Shown piece after piece: positions 7,428-15,034 of a stretch of DNA of 64,000 nt (the stretch's first letter is position 1; each line of letters begins with the position of its first letter). This DNA is from an uncultured Bacteroidales bacterium (GTDB lineage Bacteria; Bacteroidota; Bacteroidia; Bacteroidales; Muribaculaceae). Made by a program: the position numbers and the translations under genes. The stretch is from NCBI GenBank assembly GCA_949289215.1, contig CASENC010000018.1, positions 28,445-92,444 of the forward strand. The letters are read 5' to 3'. The notes under the pieces are model-generated. The model had not been told where the DNA came from, did no database searches, and saw nothing but the letters and a program-made list of their open reading frames with translations.

Positions 7428-9080
7428 TTAACAGTGCTTGTTGCGGATTTCCACGCGGCGTATTTTGCCGCTGATGGTCTTGGGTAACTCATCGACAAAC
7501 TCTACCACTCGCGGGTATTTGTAAGGAGCGGTGGTGTGCTTCACGTGGTCTTGTATTTCTTTCACGAGTTCGGGGCCTTCTTTGCCTTTATATTCTTTCG
7601 ATAGCACAATGGTGGCTTTTACCACTTGCCCGCGTATCTCGTCGGAAACGCCGGTGATGGCGCATTCCACCACGGCGGGATGCGTCATCAGTGCCGATTC
7701 CACCTCGAAGGGGCCTATGCGGTATCCGCTCGACTTGATGACATCATCTTTACGCCCTATGAACCAGTAATAGCCATCTTCGTCGCGCCAGGCCACATCG
7801 CCGGTGTGGTAAATGTCGTCGTGGTATTGTTGGTGCGTCAGTTCCGGGTCGCGGTAGTATTCTTTGAATAGACCTACGGGTCGCTTGCCGTGTGTCTTCA
7901 CCACTATTTCGCCCTCTTCGCCGTCTTCGGCCCAGCGGCCGTCGGATGTGAGCAGCGCGATGTCGTAAACAGGGCCTTTTTTCCCCATCGAGCCGGGACG
8001 CGGTTCCACCCAAGGGTATGTGCCTATGGTTACCGTGGTTTCGGTTTGCCCGTATGCTTCCATCAGTTTTATCCCGGTGAGCTTGTACCACTCGTCATAC
8101 ACGCTTGGGTTCAATGCCTCGCCTGCAATGGTGCAATACTTCAGGGTGGAGAGGTCGAATTGGGTGAGGTCTTCACGAATAAGGAAGCGGAACACCGTGG
8201 GTGGAGCGCAGAACGATGTGATGCCGTAGTTGTGTATCATGTGCAGCACGTCCACGGGCTTGAATTTTTCGAAATCATATACAAACACGTTGGCACCCAC
8301 GAGCCATTGTCCGTAGTATTTGCCCCACACGGCTTTTCCCCAACCGGTGTCGGCAAGAGTGAAGTGCAGGCTGTCCTCATCGAGGTTGTGCCAATATTTT
8401 GCGGTGATTATGTGCCCTAACGGGTAGGTGAAGGTGTGCGCCACCATCTTCGGTTCACCGGTTGTGCCCGATGTGAAATACATCAATGAGATGTCGTCGT
8501 TGTCATTGACAAATTCCGGGCGCACAAATTCCGGAGCTTCTTCGCAGCCCCGGTTGAAATCTTCCCATCCTTCGGGTATTTCAGGGCCTATCGATATGAC
8601 CCGTTTCACCGACGGAGATTGCGGCAGGGCGCGGTTGATGTGTTCCACCACTATGTCGTCGCCCACGGCCACTATGGCCTTGATGTCGGCGGCGTTGGCG
8701 CGGTAAATGATGTCTTTCTCGGTGAGCAGGTGCGTTGCGGGTATCACCGTCGCCCCAATCTTGTGTAAGGCTGTGATGGCAATCCAGAACTGGTAACGGC
8801 GTTTCATTATTAGCATCACCATGTCGCCGTGGCCTATGCCGAGTTGCGTGAAATATGATGCTGCCTTGTCGCTTTCGCGCTTTATGTCGGCAAAGGTGAA
8901 TTGCCTTGACTCTCCTTGTTCGTTCACCCATAGCAGGGCTTTCTTTTCGGGAGCTATGCGCGCCCATTCGTCAACCACGTCATATGCGAAATTGAAATTA
9001 TCGGGCACATTGATGTGGAAGTTCTGCATGAAGTCCTCATAGGAACTGAAGTCTATTTTGTCAAGAAATTTTTCTAACAT
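7428..9080 (-). CDS. AMP-forming acyl-CoA synthetase
   Basis: A 550-residue adenylate-forming enzyme of the acetyl/medium-chain acyl-CoA synthetase type: carboxylate + ATP + CoA gives acyl-CoA + AMP + PPi. Visible motifs: P-loop-like YFTSGTTGEPKMVAH, the A5 motif EAYGQTETT, the hinge region TGDVAWRDEDGYYWFIGRKDDVIKSSGYRIGPFEVES and the A10 lysine motif LPKTISGKIRR. Length fits the family. I start it at 9080 (MLEKFLDKIDF); the frame stays open to 9140. The XRE-cupin regulator gene lies immediately upstream in the same direction, a pairing I recall from Bacteroides genomes, which suggests that regulator controls this enzyme. Confidence 0.9.
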   Translation of the reverse strand: MLEKFLDKIDFSSYEDFMQNFHINVPDNFNFAYDVVDEWARIAPEKKALLWVNEQGESRQFTFADIKRESDKAASYFTQLGIGHGDMVMLIMKRRYQFWIAITALHKIGATVIPATHLLTEKDIIYRANAADIKAIVAVGDDIVVEHINRALPQSPSVKRVISIGPEIPEGWEDFNRGCEEAPEFVRPEFVNDNDDISLMYFTSGTTGEPKMVAHTFTYPLGHIITAKYWHNLDEDSLHFTLADTGWGKAVWGKYYGQWLVGANVFVYDFEKFKPVDVLHMIHNYGITSFCAPPTVFRFLIREDLTQFDLSTLKYCTIAGEALNPSVYDEWYKLTGIKLMEAYGQTETTVTIGTYPWVEPRPGSMGKKGPVYDIALLTSDGRWAEDGEEGEIVVKTHGKRPVGLFKEYYRDPELTHQQYHDDIYHTGDVAWRDEDGYYWFIGRKDDVIKSSGYRIGPFEVESALMTHPAVVECAITGVSDEIRGQVVKATIVLSKEYKGKEGPELVKEIQDHVKHTTAPYKYPRVVEFVDELPKTISGKIRRVEIRNKHC

Positions 9081-9127
9081 TTTTATAGAAAGTATAATCA
9101 AATAAGTAAATTGGTAAGGTAGGCAGT

Positions 9128-9155
9128 GGAGACGCAGCACGCCACGTCTCTACAG
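9128..9155. repeat. Short palindromic element
   Basis: GGAGACG...CGTCTCT with GCAGCACGCCAC between the arms. The GAGACG/CGTCTC arms around a GTGGCGTGC-type centre recall the short palindromes scattered in many bacterial genomes. It lies in the 113-base gap between the XRE-cupin and acyl-CoA ligase genes. Copy number cannot be judged from one window. Confidence 0.4.
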
Positions 9156-9193
9156 CCATCGTATAAACAAAATTGATGTTTATGCCCGGAATA

Positions 9194-9751
9194 TCATGAA
9201 ATTATGGCGAGGAAACGCACCGGCTTGTTGTCGAGGGCGCGCATACGGTGGGGCAGTGCCGAGTTGAAGATGATGCTGTCGCCGGTTTCGAGCGTGAAAG
9301 TGTTTCCGGCTATTTGTATCTCCATGCGTCCTTCCACCACATAGTTAAATTCCTGCCCGTCGTGGGTGTTGTAGTTGCCGCGAGGCTGTTCGCTCGGTTC
9401 CACGGTTACCATGTAGGGGTTGATTACCTTGTTTGAAAATCCGGCGGCAAGGGCTTCGTAGCTGTAAGCCTTTGAGCGTTCCACGCTCACGCCGTTGCCG
9501 CGGCGGGTGACGAAGTAGCTGCTCATCTTGGGTTCCTCGCCGAAGAGTATTGCAGGCAGTTCCACCCCGAACTTGTGGGCGAGAGTGCGCACAAAGCTCA
9601 CCGGAATGTCGGCAGTGCCGTTTTCATAGGCGCGGTAAGTGTCGCAGTCGATGCCACACACGTTGGCCACTTCCTCGGCACTCATGTCCAAAGCCTCGCG
9701 CAGTCCCTTGAGCCGCTTGGCCACATCTTCGATGTTTTCGATTTTTGTCAT
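9194..9751 (-). CDS. XRE-family transcriptional regulator with cupin sensor domain
   Basis: A 185-residue regulator. Residues about 10-65 form a lambda-repressor-type helix-turn-helix (LREALDMSAEEVANVCGIDCDTYRAYENG). Residues about 110-185 form a cupin_2 barrel (HDGQEFNYVVEGRMEIQIAG, GDSIIFNSALPHRM), the usual small-molecule-binding half of these proteins. It lies directly upstream of, and codirectional with, an AMP-forming acyl-CoA synthetase, so it probably senses a carboxylate or acyl-CoA related to that enzyme and regulates the pair. A CAAATATA (minus-strand TATATTTG) -7 element at 9838-9845 may start the transcript. Confidence 0.9.
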   Translation of the reverse strand: MTKIENIEDVAKRLKGLREALDMSAEEVANVCGIDCDTYRAYENGTADIPVSFVRTLAHKFGVELPAILFGEEPKMSSYFVTRRGNGVSVERSKAYSYEALAAGFSNKVINPYMVTVEPSEQPRGNYNTHDGQEFNYVVEGRMEIQIAGNTFTLETGDSIIFNSALPHRMRALDNKPVRFLAIIS

Positions 9752-10138
9752 ATCTGTAATATGTTATTTTGTTTCTTTGTTAACATTTTAAGTGTTAAAC
9801 AGTAGCTTGAAAACCGTGTTTCTTAACTGCTTTGAAGCAAATATATTGAAAATGGAAACACATAGGAAAACAATTTAAGAAAAAAGAATATTTTTTTACC
9901 TATTTATGGCACGCATTGCCCTCAAGTGTGCAAAAATATGCACATAACCGCCTGATGTGTGCTGATTTAAGTGCGGTTTTTATCGTTCCGGTCAGGTTAA
10001 AAATAGGTTTTATAAAAATTGCAATAAATGCAAAGAAAACAACAAAATAGTCGCAAAGAAAAATTGATAAAAATTATAAAAATAAAGATATTAATTCATA
10101 TCTTTGAATGAAATTAATCCAATAAAAAGGATTTTGTC
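9752..10138. other. AT-rich divergent intergenic region
   Basis: 387 bases between the XRE-cupin gene (-) and the RHS gene (+). It holds a minus-strand -7 element TATATTTG (9838-9845) and a plus-strand TATCTTTG (10099-10106) 33 bases before the RHS start. Runs of A between 10020 and 10090 are pronounced. I see no RNA gene or repeat. Confidence 0.5.
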
Positions 10139-13100
10139 ATGAAAAAGCCCGGTTTTATATTACATTTGTTGTTTGTGGTGCTGCCGTTGCTTGCAAGCGG
10201 GCAGCAGGCCGGGCATAATTACGTGATGGCGCGAACCATGCTCAGCGAGGATGGCACGGATTATTATGACGAAATTACGTATTACGACGGATACGGCTAC
10301 CCGTATGAGACCGTCAAGAAAGGTGCGGCAGGCGGCGGTGGCAACATAGCGGCGGTGCTGCGATACGACCGCAGCCGTCGGGTTGCCGAGGAGTGGCTGC
10401 CGATGGCCGTCAGCCAGGATTACGTGACACCGGCGGAGTTCTATTCCGCCGCCCGCTCCTCGACGGGCGACAGCTACCCATACGCCCGTTACGGCTATGA
10501 AAATTCGCCGTCGGGCCGCCTCACAAGCCTGCATACCCCGGGAGAGGACTACGTTCAATGCCCGGCACTGGTAGCATACGGCACCAACACCACCTCGGGC
10601 GACTACAGCTGCACCCGTTACGAGGCAACCGACGGAGAGGTGAAAGCTTGCGGGAACTACCCGCCGGGGCTGCTGCGCACCGTCACCGCCACCGACGAGG
10701 ACGGGCGCGTGGCCATATCGTTCACCGACCACACGGGCCGCAAGGTGCTCAACCGCCGCGTGACGCGCGAGGGTAACCTCGACACATATTACGTGCATGA
10801 CCGGTGCGGAAGGCTCGCATTCGTGCTGCAGCCCATGTACTCGCTGGAGCCCGACCTGGAGCGGTACGCCTTCGCCTACGAGTACGACTCCAGGGGGCGC
10901 TGCACCTCAAGCCGCCTGCCGGGGGCCGAGCCAGTGGCATACGTCTATGACAGCGGCACACAGCCGGTGTTCACGCAGGACGGCAACCGCCGCAGGCACG
11001 GGGTGTGGCTATTCACCTTCCGCGACGGGGCCGGGCGGGTGGTGCTCACCGGCGAGTGCGCCTCCGTTCCCGACGGCATCTCGGACATGGCTGTCAGGGC
11101 CGAGTGGGATGCGTCGGGCGGCATCGACGGCTCGGGCTACAGCGTGAACGTGACCCTGGAAGATGCCACGGTGCTGACCGCCGACTACTACGACAGCTAC
11201 TATTTCACCGGCCTGCCGCGGTTCAAGGGCAAGCGCAGCATATTCAAGACGAGGGCGGAGGAGGCCGCTGGGCTGCGCACCGGCGGCATGACGCGCATCC
11301 TTGGCAGCGACTCGGTGCTGCTGCAGCTCGTGGAATACGATGCCAAGAGGCGACCAATAAGAGAAATAGCCACCAACCACCTGTCGGGACACGACATGAC
11401 GCGGACTACATACACCTTCAGCGGCAGCCCAGCCACGGTCAAGCGTGTCCATAGCAGCCGCTACCTGCCGCAGCCGGTGACGCACACCGTCGCCTACACC
11501 TACGACGGCGTGGGCCGCCCGGCGACGGCCATGCTGACGCTGCCCGACGGGACCATGCGGCAGCTTGCCGCATACGGCTACGACGGCCTCGGGCGCACGG
11601 GCTCGGAACGGCTCGGCGGCACGGTGGAGACCGCCTACGGCTACACTTTGCAGGGCTGGCGGCAGACGTCGAGCAACGCTGTGCACTACCAGCGGCTCGC
11701 CTACGGCCCCGACGGGTACGTCACGCAGAAGTCCGACACCTACCGCCGCGCGAGCGTCGCCGAGAGCTACAGCTATGACGATGCCGGCCGTCTGGTGGCC
11801 TTCGAGAGCGAATATAAGGGTCACCCCGGCCTGCTGCCCGATTTCGGCAGTACCTTCGACGGGGCCGTCTGGTGGCCTGTTCTCAGTGAAAATGTCGAAC
11901 TGCGTGTTGATGGCAGCTACATCTACGACGCCAACGGGAACATCACGCATTACAGCCGCCTACACTCCAATAAGCCGGAGGGCGCATCGGGCTACTTCGT
12001 CTCGAACTGGCAGGTCGAAGACCTGCTCATGGTTTACGACGGCAACCAGTTGAAGTCGGCCGACAACCATGCCGAGTTCCCAGACAGCCTGTACGTACGC
12101 ACCCAGTTCCAGGACCGTGTGCAGAACGAGGTCGAATACGCCTACGATGCCAACGGCAACATGACTCGCGACGCAAACAAGGGGATAACCCAAATAACTT
12201 ACAACAGCCTCGGCCTGCCCAGTTGGACATACTTCGGCCTTAGCAACGCCGTCGCGGCGGAATACGATGCCCGCGGGCGAAAGCTCGCAGCGGTTCATAG
12301 CACCGGCAAGCCATACGATTTTATAAAATACCCCGGCCTGCGCGACTCCCTGCCACTTACGCTTGAACCCATCGACACGATAATTTTTCGACCGCCGTTC
12401 TTTGGGAAAAAGAGCATCGGCGGTATCGGCAGTGACATTATGTTATGGCCAATGGGGCAGCCATATATACCCGCCGACACCACCCTTGAACGCCACTACT
12501 GCGGCGGATACGTGTACGAGAACGGGCGGCTCGACCGGCTGGAGCTGCCGCCATGGGGTTACGTGCGCCACGACAGCCTGTATAGCTACGTCCGAGACTT
12601 CCGCGGCGACGTGGTGGCGGTAGTCGGCCCCGGCGGCGAGCCGGTGGAGACGACCGGCTACGACCCCTACGGCGCGATGGCGTGGGCCGATGGCGACGTG
12701 CAGCCACGCAAGCACGCCGGCAAGGAGTGGGACTCGACCCACGGCCTCGAACTCTACGACTTCGGCGCGCGCCACCTCGACCCGGTCCTGGGCCGCTTCA
12801 TCACGCCCGACCCCGCCGCACACCAGTACCCCTCCATCTCCCCCTACGCCTACTGCGCCGCCAATCCTCTCCGCTACTCCGACCCCACGGGGAAATATAT
12901 AGTAGGTATTGACGGATTACCGATAGATTATGAAAAAGAAACTGGATGGTCAGAAAACACTACTCAAGATATGATAACGGTAGGTAATGCTATGATGATG
13001 ACTAATACAGGAACACAAGTTCTAAATGATATGCTCGTAAGACCGTATCCAATAACTGTAATGCTTGACCCCAACAGATATATTCCGAAAATGGGGGAAA

Positions 13101-13444
13101 CCAATACAGTAACACAAACAATTGATGGGAAAAGATACTTTTACAGTGCTGAGATTAGATTGTTTAACAATGTAATCTCCGATGAGACCAAAGAATACAA
13201 TGACCCTCAGTATAATGCATCGGTAGATCCTGACAATGTTGCAGCAAATGCACTATATAAGGATTTAAAACCTACATTTGAGCAAGTGCTAGGAGCTGTT
13301 TCTAGTCATGAAGGTACACATGCGACACAAGAAAGTGCCAATTCATTGTATGTGAACAAAAAAGATGCGGAAAAATCTGCACAACAGATAGAAATAAAAG
13401 TTATAGAGGAACTCTTAGATGAAGAAAATGAACAATTAAAATAA
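10139..13444 (+). CDS. RHS/YD-repeat polymorphic toxin with C-terminal HEGTH (zincin-like) domain
   Basis: A 1101-residue exported protein: signal peptide (MKKPGFILHLLFVVLPLLASG), an N-terminal domain of the type that precedes RHS repeats in Bacteroidetes, many YD repeats (for example YDGLGRTGSERLGGTVETAYGY, YDANGNMTRDA), and the RHS core ending DFGARHLDPVLGRFITPDP...NPLRYSDPTGKY at about residue 918. By family knowledge the shell encloses the toxin tip, which follows this motif. The tip (about 180 residues) carries HEGTH at residues 1057-1061, a match to the zincin HExxH motif. Base composition changes abruptly at the boundary near 12895, from very GC-rich to AT-rich, as expected for exchanged toxin tips. 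Two small secreted proteins follow directly and are candidate immunity proteins. The exact activity is inferred. Confidence 0.85.
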   Translation: MKKPGFILHLLFVVLPLLASGQQAGHNYVMARTMLSEDGTDYYDEITYYDGYGYPYETVKKGAAGGGGNIAAVLRYDRSRRVAEEWLPMAVSQDYVTPAEFYSAARSSTGDSYPYARYGYENSPSGRLTSLHTPGEDYVQCPALVAYGTNTTSGDYSCTRYEATDGEVKACGNYPPGLLRTVTATDEDGRVAISFTDHTGRKVLNRRVTREGNLDTYYVHDRCGRLAFVLQPMYSLEPDLERYAFAYEYDSRGRCTSSRLPGAEPVAYVYDSGTQPVFTQDGNRRRHGVWLFTFRDGAGRVVLTGECASVPDGISDMAVRAEWDASGGIDGSGYSVNVTLEDATVLTADYYDSYYFTGLPRFKGKRSIFKTRAEEAAGLRTGGMTRILGSDSVLLQLVEYDAKRRPIREIATNHLSGHDMTRTTYTFSGSPATVKRVHSSRYLPQPVTHTVAYTYDGVGRPATAMLTLPDGTMRQLAAYGYDGLGRTGSERLGGTVETAYGYTLQGWRQTSSNAVHYQRLAYGPDGYVTQKSDTYRRASVAESYSYDDAGRLVAFESEYKGHPGLLPDFGSTFDGAVWWPVLSENVELRVDGSYIYDANGNITHYSRLHSNKPEGASGYFVSNWQVEDLLMVYDGNQLKSADNHAEFPDSLYVRTQFQDRVQNEVEYAYDANGNMTRDANKGITQITYNSLGLPSWTYFGLSNAVAAEYDARGRKLAAVHSTGKPYDFIKYPGLRDSLPLTLEPIDTIIFRPPFFGKKSIGGIGSDIMLWPMGQPYIPADTTLERHYCGGYVYENGRLDRLELPPWGYVRHDSLYSYVRDFRGDVVAVVGPGGEPVETTGYDPYGAMAWADGDVQPRKHAGKEWDSTHGLELYDFGARHLDPVLGRFITPDPAAHQYPSISPYAYCAANPLRYSDPTGKYIVGIDGLPIDYEKETGWSENTTQDMITVGNAMMMTNTGTQVLNDMLVRPYPITVMLDPNRYIPKMGETNTVTQTIDGKRYFYSAEIRLFNNVISDETKEYNDPQYNASVDPDNVAANALYKDLKPTFEQVLGAVSSHEGTHATQESANSLYVNKKDAEKSAQQIEIKVIEELLDEENEQLK

Positions 13445-13450
13445 TAGCTT

Positions 13451-13969
13451 ATGAAACTAATCACAATATTTCTATTGACCATTGCCATTGCCTTTGGAAT
13501 GGCATCGGCAAAAGGTGCAACATCGGAGGTGGGACAAACATCACTTCCAGAGCTAAAGGAGTATGACCATCCTGTTTTTCAGGACTTGCTGATAATACTT
13601 AAAGAGTATCAGCATGGCAGAGATTTGCAACCGTACATCCTTTTTTATGATTTGCTGAAACAAAAGGACGTGAGCTTTGACGAAGTGCTGGCAAATAATT
13701 TTGGCATATACCAATTTCAGTATGCAGGTTTGATGGACGGAGGCAACTTTATTCTCATACGTGATAATAACTCTTACGATGTGTTTAATGAATTTGACAC
13801 ATATTCCATTGTAAAGCACTTGTATGAAGTAAAGGGTAACTATCCTGAACTAATGACTACCTCTACTATGAAAAAGTACCTTAAAGCCTTGGACGGAGTA
13901 TCGGGCTCTCGTTCATTTTTCAAATATATTTTCTTTGGCCGGTTTAGGTTTCAGATTATCAATTACTAA
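13451..13969 (+). CDS. Secreted candidate immunity protein 1
   Basis: A 172-residue protein with a signal peptide (MKLITIFLLTIAIAFGMASAKG), starting 6 bases after the RHS toxin stop. No family recognised. It shares a pattern with the next gene: FGIY, about 18 residues, ILI, then a D-x-YS box and a leucine-rich helix (FGIYQFQYAG... FILIRDNN... DTYSIVKHLYEV), so the two look like diverged paralogues. Position after a polymorphic toxin tip, AT-rich composition like the tip and a periplasmic destination suggest an immunity protein protecting against a toxin acting outside the cytoplasm. This is inferred from context only. Confidence 0.7.
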   Translation: MKLITIFLLTIAIAFGMASAKGATSEVGQTSLPELKEYDHPVFQDLLIILKEYQHGRDLQPYILFYDLLKQKDVSFDEVLANNFGIYQFQYAGLMDGGNFILIRDNNSYDVFNEFDTYSIVKHLYEVKGNYPELMTTSTMKKYLKALDGVSGSRSFFKYIFFGRFRFQIINY

Positions 13970-13982
13970 CAGCCTCATTTAT

Positions 13983-14471
13983 ATGAAACAAATATTTGCA
14001 TTATTATTAATCATATTTGGCATAACTTCAAGTTACGCCGAATTGAGAGACTCTGCCATATACAGCAACTTGTATAAGGCCTTGCGATATAAAGAGATTA
14101 TTGGCAACAGATACGATGATTTCAAATCAGAAAATGATTATCAACAAATAATATATATATCCTCTTTGGAAAGCCCCAATGTGAGGCTATACGATTTCCC
14201 CGAAAAAACAAGATTTGGCATATATCGCATAAGTGCATATAATTTATCGGTCAATTTAGATCATCTTATATTAATAAAGTACAGAGATGAATGTGTCTTG
14301 TACTATTACTATGACTTATATTCAATGTTAAGGCAATTATTGCATATAAATGAAACAGACAACAAGACTTTGCCTGATGACAAATTATTATATTATGTAG
14401 AATTATTGGTAAAAGACAATGATTCATTTAAAATCGGCACTATAAACATACATAATATGATAACTCGATGA
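13983..14471 (+). CDS. Secreted candidate immunity protein 2
   Basis: A 162-residue protein beginning MKQIFALLLIIFGITSSYA, a clean signal peptide ending in a SYA cleavage site. A longer open frame begins at 13935 but overlaps the previous gene, so I use 13983. It lies 13 bases after candidate immunity protein 1 and keeps the same core pattern (FGIYRISAYN, HLILIKYRDE, DLYSMLRQLL), implying duplication and divergence. Duplicate immunity genes behind RHS tips are known from other polymorphic toxin loci. No known domain was recognised. Confidence 0.65.
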   Translation: MKQIFALLLIIFGITSSYAELRDSAIYSNLYKALRYKEIIGNRYDDFKSENDYQQIIYISSLESPNVRLYDFPEKTRFGIYRISAYNLSVNLDHLILIKYRDECVLYYYYDLYSMLRQLLHINETDNKTLPDDKLLYYVELLVKDNDSFKIGTINIHNMITR

Positions 14472-14640
14472 CAAATGAATCTTACCGCATAGCGGTTATT
14501 GCAGTAATTATGACTGCTAAATGAAAATATTGTCAAACCACTTTCCGCAATTTGGCAGCATACTATAGAACCTTATCGTGGCAAACAAAAAATATTATTG
14601 CCGGATTGATGTATAATCATTAACAATTTAATAAACCTAT

Positions 14641-14886
14641 ATGAACAGAGCGTTTTTGACATTGATTTTGGCCTTGATGGCTGTTACGAGTTTCGCGCAG
14701 GTTCCTGTGCTGACGGCTGGCGGCCATTTGCCGCGAGGCGGAGACAGAATTGAACGGTACTGCATAGATTATGTGCTGCCGGGCGACAGCGGACGCAATG
14801 TGCTGTGGGACAAGAGCGGGCTGGACGCGGAATATACCTTGAGCCGAGATGTGGATGGTGGTGCAAACGGTTTGATTGTTTTATAA
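14641..14886 (+). pseudogene. Truncated secreted ORF next to the RHS locus
   Basis: An 81-codon ORF with a signal peptide (MNRAFLTLILALMAVTSFAQ) followed by GGHLPRGGDRIERYCIDY and PGDSGRNVLWDKSGL. Such a segment looks like the exported N-terminus of a longer Bacteroidetes secreted protein, but the frame stops after about 60 mature residues and the composition drops to AT-rich around the stop. I read it as the 5' remnant of a longer gene, perhaps cut when the downstream region recombined. It could also be a real small exported protein. Confidence 0.5.
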
Positions 14887-14961
14887 TGGTCATTTTTACA
14901 GGTTTAATTATAATGATGCTGTTTTTAACGTTTTTGTCTTAGGGAATTAGATTATTATACA

Positions 14962-14998
14962 TATCTTTGCCAAAATGAATTGCCCGCCGGCAGGCGGG
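14962..14998 (+). promoter_or_regulatory. -7 element and GC-rich leader hairpin of the hybrid kinase gene
   Basis: TATCTTTG (14962-14969) matches the -7 consensus; a TTTG at 14933-14936 is further upstream than usual (25-base gap). A strong hairpin CCCGCC-GGCA-GGCGGG (14983-14998) would lie at the very 5' end of the transcript, 37 bases before the start codon. Confidence 0.5.
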
Positions 14999-15034
14999 GT
15001 GCTACTGATTTACTACTGATACTATTTGCGAATA

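Noticed and set aside
11009-11950. Long (313-codon) minus-strand ORF inside the RHS gene
   Set aside because: It is a shadow of a GC-rich repeat-coding frame; low stop-codon density on the opposite strand is expected there.
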